From the NCBI GenBank assembly GCA_023512835.1, contig CM042088.1, positions 41,123,524 to 41,187,523 on the forward strand: 64,000 bases of DNA, given 5' to 3'. This document shows, piece by piece, positions 39,000 to 50,511 of the stretch; positions within the stretch are counted from its first letter, which is position 1, and every line of letters begins with the position of its first letter. The position numbers and the translations under genes were made by a program. The notes below the pieces were generated by a model. That model was not told the DNA's origin. It did not search any database and saw nothing but the letters and a program-made list of their open reading frames with translations. The stretch is from Taxillus chinensis. Lineage: Eukaryota > Streptophyta > Magnoliopsida > Santalales > Loranthaceae.

Positions 39000-39260
39000 C
39001 CACATCATGTATATCTTTTTCATCCATATTTTAGAGAATAAATAGTACATTATTTGATATATTTTATTTATTTTTTTGCATCTCATTCTTTATTCTTAAC
39101 TTTATTCTTTTAAATTATATTTTTATTTCATATTTATTAATTTTTATCTATTTCATTTATTACAATCAATCAAAATTACACTAACATTAATAAATATATT
39201 AAAAATTATTTGAAGAATGAATAGTAATATTTTAAATACGGAGATTCTCTCTCCAATATT
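39000..39260. mobile_element. Possible AT-rich MITE, copy 3 (inverted)
   Basis: Reverse-complement similarity to copies near 18.85 and 38.25 kb, with the shared core TGTAATAAATGAAATAGATA on the minus strand. GAATAAATAGTACA at the left and GAATGAATAGTAAT at the right are related motifs near the two ends. An (AT)n tract follows at 39532-39562. Confidence 0.4.
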
Positions 39261-39528
39261 TATATATAAATTTTTTAAATATTCATATAGTGTTTGTCAT
39301 AAAATTTCATAATAATAAGCAGGAATGAATTTAGAAAGTTTGATTAGGGATAGATTTGTGAGTTAGGCTTGTTAGAGGTTTAAGTCTAAAACAAAATTTT
39401 AAATCCCTATGATTGAATTACGAGTATTACAGTAAGCAATATATTTATTATAAATACTTAAAAACAGTAAATTATATTACTAATTAAACATAAGTATTAT
39501 TAAAAACTAAAAACAAAATGACAAATAT

Positions 39529-39562
<34 letters not shown>

Positions 39563-39567
<5 letters not shown>

Positions 39568-41966
39568 TTGAGTGAGACCATGGCTCCGACCGATCCCTAT
39601 ATCTGTCTCTAATGACCTAAAGGTTAGTTTATGCACAAGCTCATTTGGAAAACACGGAGAGATAACTTTCATGTTATTAATTAATTAATTTTTTTAGGTG
39701 AAACTAACCTTAGATCACTGAGAATTTAAAGCGTTTTGATCGGACAAATTAAGGCTTCATCACGAAGTTAATTAATATGAACTAATTCAAGTTGGCGTTG
39801 GTTTAAGTTCATATATATAATTTAGATTTCCATCGATTTTAATTAGTTTAGTTTTGGGACATATTCAGATTGATTCATTATCAATTTTAAAGGATATTAA
39901 TAAGTTCCGTGTAAGATAAGAAATCTTAATATTGATGTTAATTAGATATACTATATCGTAATAAAAATAAAGAAGAGCGTAGAGGGAAACAGTTTAATAG
40001 CCACACCATATTTGATCAAATTATTAATTTAAATAATTACAAATTGTAATATAAAATGTTCATATTACAAAAAAAATCTTTTCATAAATATATTTGAAAT
40101 TATAAGGTTCGGGTGATTTAGATAGTTTCATCAAATTAATTTATCCCAAAATTAACTCTCCAATCAATATGGTCGGTTTCAATTAATTTAGAGTTTTAGG
40201 GCATGTTTTTTTAATTTTTAAAATATGATAATTATTTTTAAATACAAAATAAAATTATAAATAATAAAAAGTTATTTTTATTTTTTATAACACTTAAAAT
40301 GAAACTTTTTTATTATTTTAATTTTATATAATCAAACATAACTATCACATTTTAAAAATATAATATAATATAATATAATCAAATATGTTCTTAACAACTG
40401 ACTAGATTTTAGACTATTTTATGGTTCATATTGAACCTATCAAATCAGTCCATAAGTGGATTTCAGGCTTTTTTTTGAAGAAAGTGAAGGTAAAACAAAA
40501 AAAAAGTCGCTAAGAGACCAAACATTTGAATTTGATGTTCGTATTTTTATGATTTAAATCAAAATAAGCTATGGCAAGTGTTTATTTATCATTTTATTTT
40601 ATTTCATAATATTTTTCAAAAAATATCATAAAGATTTATTTTTCAAAATACAAAAAAAAAAAACTCTTGATACAAAGAATCCACAGGTTGTAAAGGGTTT
40701 TGTATAAGAATAGTGGGATAATTCAATTCTTAACCTTTCCATGAAAGTGAGAAACTCAATTCTTTTAAGGAGACTATGACTTAAGCTACTATTGTCCCTA
40801 AACCGTTCCTATAACTACCTATTAAATTATACATTTAAATGTTTTATAAAATAGAAGTCGAGTTTAAAAAAAAACACAAAGAAAATGTCAACTATCATGT
40901 ATTTGTGCCATTACTTTTACTATGTAACATGTATTATATATTGAAAAGCTTATTATTTGTTTCATATTAATTCAATCATTAGCCATGTTTGTTTTTTTCA
41001 AAAAAACTAATTCCATTTGGAGCTGAAATAATCTCATGTAAAACATTTTATTGAAATTTGTTTCTCTCATTGTTTGATAACTAAAAAGTTTAGAGAATAT
41101 TTTTTAGTATTTGAAAAGTATTTATAAAAAGAAAGAAAGAGAAAAGCATTGAAATCCATCAGAAAAATACCATTCCAGTTTACGATGAGAACGTTATTTA
41201 TGTTAAAAATATAATAATATTTTTCGTTTGTCATAAATTAATTTTTCGTTGACTTTTTTTAAAGACAAACAAAAAATAATAAGAAAATAGACACATAAAT
41301 ATTTTCAATCTTTTAAATTTGTTTATTAACATTACACCGTAAATATATTGTCACCACCAAATTTTAAACCATCAACCTATATAACTTTAGCTTACTAGTT
41401 ACTAGGCCCATGCCACAAGTATATTTCAATTAGTCACTAACAACATATTGATCACCCACCTTGTCCCGGCAAGTTTGTCACCTCCCAACAACTATATTAC
41501 CATTTTTCATATAAAATTAAACAGATATATGTCTCATATGTTAGGTGGGAAAATATAAATATATAGCCATTACACGTGTCGGTGAACCTAGGCATCTGAA
41601 GTACCAAAGCAGAAAGTAACCCAATTGTTGGATATTTTTAAAATAAGAGAAAAATAAATAAATTTATAATATATCGGTCGTAGAAAAATAAATAAATTTA
41701 TAAATTAATTAATATTAACTTCAGTTTTATGGTAATATTGTGACTATATATATATATATATATATATATTATTTTTAAAAATTAATTATATTTTAAAAAT
41801 AACTAAAAATAACTGCGACTAACTCGCTTGCTCCAAATTTCTTAATTGCGGGTGGGCTTGGTCAAACATACAGCTGTATTATTGTTATTAAAAAATTTAT
41901 TCCTTTATATTGTCATTATTTATTTTACATGCAAGACTTTACTGTGAGAGATATTCCCATTATTGA
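39563..41966. other. AT-rich intergenic region, no gene seen
   Basis: No coding frame or RNA gene was recognised. A short (TA)n tract lies at about 41743-41769. Confidence 0.6.
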
Positions 41967-42075
41967 TTTTTTTTTTCCAGTTTTTTAAAATTTTTATTAC
42001 ATACATCCCAACCCCACCCACTCATACATGGGATCGAACGCCCAATCTGGGACAACCACCAGGCTACCCCATAGG
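41967..42075 (-). mobile_element. tRNA-derived SINE, minus strand, with 15-bp target-site duplication
   Basis: On the minus strand the element reads TAGCCTGGTGGTTG (an A-box-like pol III motif, about 42053-42066) and then GGGCGTTCGATCC (a B-box, about 42030-42042). It ends in an A-rich tail, seen as a T-run from 41967 on the plus strand. Flanking copies TATTCCCATTATTGA (41952-41966) and TATTTCCATTATTGA (42076-42090) differ by one base and form the target-site duplication. A short element, internal pol III promoter, tail and TSD together make a SINE very likely. The family name is unknown. Confidence 0.82.
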
Positions 42076-42526
42076 TATTTCCATTATTGAGTTGGAGAGA
42101 CACTTTCCATACGTGAATTAGCTCTACCAGACTAACCCTGTAATTTCTATTTTATAAAGCCTTTCTTTCACTGTATTTTTAACTTTCAATAATATTTGTT
42201 GAAGAAAAAAATGTTATTAACTAAGGTAATTTTTTTTTGTTTAATCTTACATTTAACGTCTGTGATAATGAAAATAATGTTATTCATGTATGTGTTGTGT
42301 GTGTAATTCATAAACTATTTTATACATAAAAAGGCATCATCCAGTCCTGATATATTTCTTTTATATCACTTCAAAATAATGTTCCACTCATGCAAAAGAA
42401 AATAATTGTCTTTTATTTCATTGAAAAAAAAATTAGTTTAAAAATAATTAAATAATAATATATGAAATTATTAAAACAACTTACTTTAATTTTAGAGTGC
42501 ACCCCGAGAATGGCTGGTGGATGATG

Positions 42527-43127
42527 CACAGCTGGTGTGATAGGACTTTACACAAATACTTTGGGACCAAATATGACCCAAATCGGGCCTGCAAGCTCAA
42601 ATCCATCTAATCATTTTTCGAATAATCCGGATGGGGGTTTAGTTTACTATCCTAGTGCACGCGCTAGCTAGTGGGCAAACATCTAAATCACCACGTGGCA
42701 CTCTTAGAATAATTTGGGGGTTGTTGGAGGTGGAATTGAACCCCTGACCTCCCTTTAATAGCACTCTGACAAGAGTGTTACTATCAATTGAGCACGCCCA
42801 GTTTGAGTCATATTTGATCAAAACCCTTGACCTCCATTTAAACAAGTGCCTACTACACCACCTATTGCCAATTGATGGTAGTACTTTTTGCCAACGTGCT
42901 ATCTAAAGGGAGGTCAGTGGTTCAATTCCCACCTCCAACAACCCATGAATTATTATGGGAGTGTCACGTGGCAATCTAGATGCCTGTCCACCAACGTGTG
43001 TACTGAAGTGGTAGATAAAGCCTCCTTCCGAAATATTTGAGAAAGGGTTAGAGAGATTTGGGCCTACAAACCTGATTTGAGATATTTAGTGCAAACTATT
43101 GGTGTAAAGTCATACCGCACCAGCCGA
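42527..43127. mobile_element. Foldback element containing inverted tRNA-like (B-box) segments
   Basis: The two halves are imperfect inverted copies. The left end AGCTGGTGTGATAGGACTTT (about 42529) matches the reverse complement of the right end. Internally GTTGTTGGAGGTGG with GAACC-CTGACCTCCCTTTA (42718-42754) is mirrored at about 42903-42948. Each half also has a CACGTG near the same place. The inner parts look tRNA-derived: read outward they give a GCTCAATTGATAG A-box-like motif and GGTTCAATTCC, a consensus B-box. It could be a foldback DNA element or two SINE-like copies inserted head to head. No protein frame is present. Confidence 0.7.
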
Positions 43128-43624
43128 GTAGAAATTTGTTGTGCAAGCTGATAATATGGATATACAAGCACACTTCCTGCTAATTGTTGATTTGAAATCG
43201 TTTCAGTACTCTAAACAAATTATCGATATATAAACTAAAAAGTAGGGCCAAACCATTGAAAAAAAATGAAAAGGAACCAAAAATAAAAATAAAAATAAAA
43301 CATTTGTTACAATAATTGAAAACTGCAACCTTTCGATCTGTCATTTCCATAAACACAAAGTTATGAGAAAGCTTCGCGATAATATATATATATATATATA
43401 AGGGTTTATCAAGATGATTCTCCGCATGCGTTTGTCGCTTCTCAACATCTGCATCAATGGGTATCCATCGTTCATCATATAGTAATTAATATGACAATAT
43501 CTTAACGTGTGTGAGCTCATGGCTCATTGCATGTCTAGTGTTATACTTGAAAGGAGAGAATTAAAGCACATAGGAAAACTAGATGAGGACCATGAGTTAA
43601 GATTAGAAGCTACAATAATAATTA

Positions 43625-43839
43625 GCCCCCGGAGGCTGGCCACTCAAGCATGATTTCCCATGGAAAGTTCTAAGTTCGAGTTCTCTCAAAGAATTTTTTT
43701 TATTTTTTTGAGGTTTTGTGTTGGGACGTATATTCCTCTAAGACAAGTCGTAATGTGATACTGGATTGTCTACTCTTTCAATTGTAATCCACGTGAATTG
43801 GCTTGAACTGTGGATACTTAATTACCAAAAAAAAATACC
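43625..43839 (+). mobile_element. Probable SINE, plus strand, with 10-bp target-site duplication
   Basis: ATAATAATTA lies at 43615-43624 and again at 43840-43849. Between them are about 215 bp that start GCCCCCGGAGGCTGGCCACT, carry a B-box-like AGTTCGAGTTC (43673-43683), and end in an A-rich tail (A9 at about 43827-43835, then TACC). The TSD is AT-rich and could match by chance, but it sits exactly at the tail and at the tRNA-like head. The A-box is weak. Confidence 0.65.
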
Positions 43840-44333
43840 ATAATAATTACTACATTGGATTGTTTTTCTTTTTCTTTTTTCTTGTCAAAAGGAAAATGAT
43901 TAATTTATGCACAATCCCTTCCTTTCGTTTTTTTTTTTTACGTTTCCAATTAATAAAAGAATAACAAAGTAGACTTTTAGTAAATGGTAAATGGATTTAT
44001 ATATATATATTGAATGGGGAGGTAATAGTCGTAAACGAGTGGTTAACAGAACAGTGACCAAATATGGCTAAAAAGAAGGAGATTTAAAGCAAGCCCGTGG
44101 GCGCCGGTGTGTGAAGAACTTTCGCTTCTGGTTTTGCTTCTGGCGGTCTGCCTGTGTCAGTTAAAATATATGGACTTAAAATTTATAATAATAATTAATA
44201 TAAAAAGGTAAAAAGGAATAAAAAAGAAAAGTGAAAAAACAGAAACTCAAAGAGAACTCTATTTCTATGGCTAGTGGCTGGCTCGGCTTGGCTGCTCCGA
44301 AGCCGATGTTTCAGCCCAGACCCCCTTCTCTCT

Positions 44334-44549
44334 CACGTGAGTAAACAAGTGGCCCATAAACTCAGCTCTCTCTCTCTTTTCAAATTGCAACAACATGTAT
44401 GCCACGTGGCTAAATCAGGACAAAACAGAGGCTGAGGAAGAACACATAACAAGTCATTGATTTTAATGTTAAGACAAAGAAAAGGACAGAATTATCAACG
44501 TTAAATTGCTAAGTGGGCTTTTGTTTGATTGGTCGGACTCTTCCACGTG
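44334..44549. promoter_or_regulatory. Three G-box (CACGTG) elements upstream of the beta-xylosidase gene
   Basis: CACGTG occurs at 44334-44339, 44403-44408 and 44544-44549, 440-650 bp before the start codon. Two are in the wider context CCACGTGGC, the strong binding site of bZIP (ABF/GBF) and some bHLH factors. This points to possible light or ABA/stress control; that part is inference. Confidence 0.55.
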
Positions 44550-44932
44550 GCAGTCTATACACGTAATCTCCTTCTTAGCTTCTCTCTGGCTGGGTCACGG
44601 AGTCGCCCCCCAGCCCACCCCACCAGGCCCACCTCACCCCTCAATAGAACCGCTCTGAACTCTGAAGCAAGCAGAGCCTAACACAAATCAAAAAAAAAAA
44701 AAAAGACACCAGAAAATCTTTCACGGACTCGCATGGGCACATCCACAGTTCCCCAAACCGTAGATTCTCCATTTTTGTCGTCTGCTACGATCATTTTCAC
44801 TGTTTCTGTTTCTATCTCCCCTCTCTTTCTCACACGGTTAGGCCATTACTGCACAACATCAAACATATGTATTAATGTATATATGTTATCAGCTACAGCT
44901 CCTACATATACCTTCTCCCATCGCCCCCTCCC

Positions 44933-44939
44933 TATAAAT
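44933..44939 (+). promoter_or_regulatory. TATA box of the beta-xylosidase gene
   Basis: TATAAAT lies in a C-rich context (CCCTCCCTATAAATCCC), 47 bp before the ATG at 44986. Transcription would start about 30 bp downstream, leaving a very short leader. Confidence 0.7.
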
Positions 44940-44985
44940 CCCAGCCAACCCCTCGCTCTCTATCCACAACCCCGCACCTATCGCA

Positions 44986-47900
44986 ATGACTCCACCACCA
45001 CCGCCGCCACAAAGGCGGAGCAGCTCGCACTTCATAGCTGCCTTGCGCGGTTTTCCCAGCTGCCTCTGTCTCTGCCTCCTCATTCTCCCCCCGCTTCGTC
45101 CGGGTCGCCTCGGCCCAGGCTTTCGCCTGCGACGTCGTCGCCAACCCCTCGCTGGCGACCTTTTCGTTCTGCAACGCTTCGCTGGGCTTGAGGGACAGGG
45201 TGGACGATCTGGTGAAGCAGCTGACGTTGCAGGAGAAGGTGCAGTTCCTTGTGGACACCACGGGGCGTGTGGACCGCCTGGGGATACCCGAATACCGGTG
45301 GTGGTCGGAGGCGCTCCACGGCGTGTCCAACGTTGGCCACGGGACCAGGTTCTCCAATGTGGTTCCCGGAGCCACCAGCTTCCCTCAGCCTATCCTCACC
45401 GCTGCTACCTTCAACACTTCCTTGTTTGAAGCCATTGGCAAGGTAATTAACACCATAAGATAATATTCCGTGAATTATTAATTGTTTCCTTCATTATTAT
45501 TATAGCCTATTTTTTTTTTCTTCCTCCACTCCTTCCATGCTGTCTGTCTGCGGTAGTTGATGTTTTTGATTCGAAATTTCAATCAACCCGTTGTTGTTTG
45601 GCATGAACAATTGTTTTTTCTCGGTCCTTTCGTCATTGAAAATGACTCCCATCCAAACAAGAATAATATATATTTTTTAAAACCCAAAAACAAGAAATTA
45701 AAACAAAGAAATTTTATATATAATCTGATCTATTATTTTTATATAGTTGGTGATCATGCATGTTTCAAAAGGGAGCCGATGCAATTAAAATACCAATTTA
45801 AAAAATGTCTAAAAACTAAATAATAAACATAAGTTAGGTGCGGTATTCTGGACTGGTGAAAGAAATTGGGATTTTGGACATATAATATATATAGTTTAGC
45901 GGAGTATAAAATTTAATTTATTTTATATTGGTTGGCGTATATGGTTGCAGGTGGTCTCCACTGAGGCTAGAGCAATGTACAATGTGGGTCTGGCTGGGCT
46001 GACATACTGGTCCCCAAACATCAACATATTCCGGGACCCCAGATGGGGAAGAGGCCAGGAGACTCCCGGGGAAGACCCAAAGCTCTCCAGCCAATATGCA
46101 TCAAGTTACGTCAGAGGCTTGCAGCAGATAGACGACTATGGCCGCCTTAAGGTCGCTGCTTGCTGCAAACACTACACTGCATATGATCTGGATAACTGGA
46201 AAGGAACCGATCGGTATCACTTCAATGCTGTGGTAATTGTAATTCACACTGTTAGTGTTAGGACATTCATACATTAATCCTCGTTCCTGATTTGGTCCAA
46301 TGTTTATTTCGTGGCGATTGAGTTAGGTGTCAAAGCAAGACTTGGATGACACATTCCAACCGCCTTTCAAGAGCTGTGTGCTTGATGGCCATGTGGCCAG
46401 TGTCATGTGTTCATACAACCAAGTCAACGGCATACCCACCTGCGCTGATCGGAACCTCTTGGCCGGGGTCATCCGAGGCGAATGGAAGCTCAATGGGTAT
46501 GGTACTAACTCCTTGAATAATTTCAATCAACTAGCATTTGAGAGTTGGAAAAAAAAACAAAAAATGGGATTTGTAATGTACATTGTCGTTGTACCTCATT
46601 ATGTGGCCTTTTGCAGGTACATTGTTTCTGATTGTGATTCACTAGATGTCTACTTCAAGCAACAGAAGTATACCAATACGCCAGAGGAGGCCGCAGCCAA
46701 GGCTATACTGGCTGGATTGGATCTCAATTGCGGGAACTTCCTAGGCCAATACACTGAGGGTGCAGTGAAAGCTGGACTGGTAAATGAATTAGCCATTGAC
46801 AGTGCAATTTCCAATAATTTTGCGACACTGATGCGGCTCGGATTCTTCAATGGAAACCCAAGAAAGCAACCATATGGGGGGCTCAGCGCCAAGGATGTGT
46901 GCACCTCTGCAAACCAAGACCTTGCACGAGACGCTGCCAGGCAGGGCATTGTGCTCCTCAAGAACAGCAATGGATCACTTCCCCTCCATGCCTCAAACAT
47001 CAAGTCCTTGGCGGTAATTGGACCCAATGCCAACGTCACAGAAACCATGATCGGAAACTATGCGGGTAATTAATCGGTGAAAAATGGAAAAGTTAGTCAA
47101 ATCAGTTCATCATCATCGGAAACTCCGTTTTTCCTCATTAATTTTTTTTTTTTGTGCATGATTTTGGTCAGGCATTCCATGCAAATACACCACTCCCTTG
47201 CAAGGCCTTGCAGAAGTGGTCCCAACAACATTCTCTGCCGGTTGCTCAAATGTGGCCTGTGGGACGGCTCAGCTAGATGGGCCCAATGGGGCCAAGGACA
47301 TAGCTGCAAAGGCCGACGCTACTGTACTTGTGATGGGGATTGATCAGTCCATTGAGAAAGAGAGTCTGGACAGGGTCGACCTCAATCTCCCTGGGCAGCA
47401 ACAGTTACTGGTAACAGAAGTTGCCAATGCCTCCAAGGGGCCTGTGATCCTTGTTATAATGTCTGGAGGGGGGATAGATGTATTTTTTGCCAAAAATAAC
47501 ACTAAAATCACAAGCATCTTGTGGGTTGGGTACCCCGGCGAAGCCGGGGGCTTAGCCATAGCAGATGTGATCTTTGGGCGGTGGAACCCAAGTAAGTCCA
47601 TGCCTGCTGCTGCCTCCCCTTCTGTGCTGATATTTTTATACTATAGTTCTTTTGAGGTTTTGCCAAAAACATTTTGAACTAGTACATTACAAGAATCTGC
47701 TGTGGCTTCTTTTATTTTTTTTAATAATTTTTTTTTAAACTACTCACCGATAATCTGTGGATGGCTTTCAAATTAATCCCTGCTTTTGTTACTCTTGACT
47801 TGCCCTTGTTCATAAATGCTCCTCTCTTCATATGTTGTAGGTGGGAGATTACCCATGACATGGTATCCCCAATCATTTGCAGACAAGGTCCCTATGACAA

Positions 47901-48412
47901 ACATGGCCATGAGGCCAGACCCTAGCACGGACTACCCGGGGCGTACTTATCGTTTCTACAAGGGGGAAAAGGTATATGAATTTGGGGATGGACTGAGCTA
48001 CACTGATTACACACACCGGCTTGTCCGAGCTCCCAAGCTGGTGTCTGTCCCCCTACAGGAAGATCACTTATGTCACACATCGGGATGCATGTCCATCAAT
48101 GCTGCTGAGGTGGGCTGCGCCAACCTTGGTGTTGATATTCATTTGAGGGTTAGAAACAGCGGTGAAATCTCCGGGAGCCACACGGTTCTTTTGTTCAGCA
48201 GCTCGCCAGCCCAGCACGCTGCCCCCCAGAAACACTTGTTGGGATTTGAGAAGGTCTTCTTGACACCGCAAAGGGAAGCAGTGGTTAGGTTCAGCATCGA
48301 TGTGTGCAACGACTTGAGTGTGGTGGATGAGCTAGGGAACCGCAAGGTGCCCTTGGGACTCCATACACTTCATGTGGGGAGCTTGAAGCACTCTTTGAAC
48401 GTGGGAATTTGA
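44986..48412 (+). CDS. BXL4: Beta-D-xylosidase, glycoside hydrolase family 3 (BXL4/BXL3-like), six exons, one frame break in exon 1
   Basis: A secreted wall enzyme that releases xylose (and often arabinose) from the ends of xylan and arabinan side chains. Exons: 44986-45442, 45951-46232, 46327-46496, 46617-47065, 47172-47591, 47841-48412, all GT-AG. Order of parts: signal peptide with LCLCLLIL core; mature start [53 protein letters not shown]; the nucleophile motif YIVSDCDS (Asp at about residue 308); [44 protein letters not shown]; and a C-terminal domain ending [14 protein letters not shown]. It is closest in wording to Arabidopsis BXL4. Exons total 2350 nt. The frame shifts at a C6 run (45087-45092), and with one C fewer the gene gives 782 residues, the expected length. 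Without that, a start at 45188 would lose the signal peptide. Intron 3 (120 bp) has no in-frame stop. Confidence 0.93.
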
Positions 48413-48921
48413 TTTGGGCTTTCCCTTTTTTTATGTAGAAGGAAAAAAATTAAAAAGGCATTGCGGTACATAAATTGAGCCTCAAAGATATAGCAACCGA
48501 TTTAAAAAAAAAGTTATAAATTTAATAATTCACTCATTGTATTAGAGTCTTCAAACTTCTTCGTTGTGTCGAATTTTAATTATAATTCACTAATTTTAGC
48601 CCAAACATGAGAAGGACACACCTTGTAGCCTCTGAAGAGCCACCCAAATCCCTAGTTGCTCCTATATATGTAAGCGTTCTTTGTTTGTTGGATGGAACAT
48701 GTTTCCTTATTTGCTGATTCTAAACTTTTCCATACAGATGCTACGATGCTACCCAAAATACGTTCGGGTTTTGCATTTTAAAATCCACCTACTATGAAGT
48801 AAAACGAAACCCAACCATAACCAAAAAGATCATTAATAGCCAGTGTCCTACCAAAAGGTTCACAAAATTAAATGTTGAACTAAGCATCAAAAAATGGCAC
48901 GTCACCCATGAGATCATCATG

Positions 48922-48973
<52 letters not shown>

Positions 48974-49758
48974 CCAGGTCAAACTCCAGTATTTTTAGTA
49001 AGATAATTTGATTCAGTTAACATGCAAGCCAAATGGGCAGATTACATTGCCACTATATCCCAGGTGAGAATAAACAGACGTTAAAACCCTCAAAGGGTTA
49101 TGTAAAATCACCAAAAAACAAAGCGTTTCTCAAGTAGTCCCCAAAAGTCTTCCTGCCATGCATCCAAGTGCAAACTCAAGAAAACTTGTCTCCTATCAAA
49201 ACATTCACTAGACATGCAACACCAATAATGAAAATTTGCAATCATCCATGCGAAAAAGTTATTAGAAATCTAGCAATAAACAATGACATTCAAAGAACAT
49301 AATACCAAATTCGAAGTGCGGTTAAGAAATCAATAGGACCCTCCATACCAAAACATCAATTTGGGCACTTGCAAACATAAAATAGTAGAGCATGTGTGCC
49401 AAGTTTCACACTTCACATAAGTGTTCTAGTAACATGGAATGATCCATCCCAAAGAAACGAGGGAGAAACATTCCAGAGCAAACTTTGACGCTTTCCATAC
49501 AGGATCATCACAATTTCACTTCATCGGCTGCATTGAAACAATAAGAAAGTTCAACCAAAACCACAAAAATCATGCTAGTGTGGGGTGAAGGGAGAAGGTA
49601 TATTAACTTCACAAAGGAAATTTGAATCCAATGTGACAACAAATCATGATTTGAAAATGCATCGGTTTAGTTGATTGATTTTATGGGAAGTCAAGGTAGA
49701 AATTTGCCTTTGAAGAAGATCAATACAATTTCTATCCTTACACAACCACAAGCAAACA
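48413..49758. other. Intergenic region with (AT)n tract
   Basis: The beginning holds the probable 3' UTR of the xylosidase. An (AT)n tract lies at 48924-48972. The DNA from 49000 to 49758 is of mixed composition, without a recognisable frame, and leads into the tandem array. Confidence 0.55.
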
Positions 49759-50194
49759 TACAAATGCAACTACAAATCGCAACAGATCATATCCAGTCGA
49801 CTTGTAAACCTGCGGATATCGTGTTTCCTAACTTAGCAAGACACCTAGCCTATGCCTTTGTTGGATAATTAAAGACACGAACAAAAATTGAGTCTCAAAT
49901 TCTTCTTGTCCAGTGTTTTTCCCAATCAAATCGAATCACGTCCGGTGTAAGAATGTATACAAACTCAGATTTATTCCAACTTTGTGACTTCAAAAGCAAA
50001 TACAAATTTTTAATAAAATTTACTCTCTATCGATGTCCAAAAAGTGGGACAATCAACTACCAATTGAATGAACATAGATGAAGAGGACCTATTGGAAGCC
50101 CTGTTGCAAATAAAATAATTTGAGCACAAATCAATTTATGCTTAATTAGTAAAATCAATTTATACTTAAATTACACAAGTTTTATGCAACTCAC

Positions 50195-50511
50195 CATGAG
50201 ATTTCCAAATCGAGATCCTCTAGATAGCAATTCGGAAATGGAACATCTCCAATACTCATGAAATCAAAAATCTCAACAAGAAAATTTCGGAATAAACTAA
50301 GTTGTTCTTTCATTTTCCATTTCTTTGAAGTGTTAGAACATATTCTGCATTCATTTGTTCTCTTCGTAATAAATACTTGTCTTGTAAAATCACCAATGAA
50401 GATCTCATCCTTGACCAAGCTAATGAAACCTTTTATTAGATTTCGTAGAAAAGAGTATTCAAGAATAAATCTACCAATACATAAATTAGAAATCATTCTA
50501 TCAAAATTCAC
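50195..50511 (-). pseudogene. Exon-like reading frame of unknown family in repeat unit A
   Basis: Read on the minus strand, this 317-bp segment is fully open and bounded by good splice signals: acceptor TTTTTCAG before VNFDRMISNL, and donor ATG|GTGAGT after DLDLEISW. Its frame stops just past the donor, as expected of a spliced exon. An acceptor TTGCAACAG at about 50101-50109 would join it to GCTTCCAATAGG... (ASNRSSSS). In unit A that next exon is frameshifted, while in units B and D it is open to a stop (51937-52129; 54741-54933). The encoded peptide is rich in Phe/Ile/Lys, contains NECRIC, and matches nothing I recognise. The surrounding copies carry stops and shifts, so I call it a pseudogene or gene fragment rather than a gene. 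Confidence 0.45.

Noticed and set aside
42718..42948. Functional tRNA genes, because of consensus B-boxes
   Set aside because: The sequences lack complete cloverleaf arms and are arranged as an inverted repeat inside a mobile element.
44733..45191. 152-codon frame over the xylosidase promoter and exon 1
   Set aside because: It runs across the TATA box and in a different phase from the signal peptide and the GH3 domain, so it is a shadow frame.
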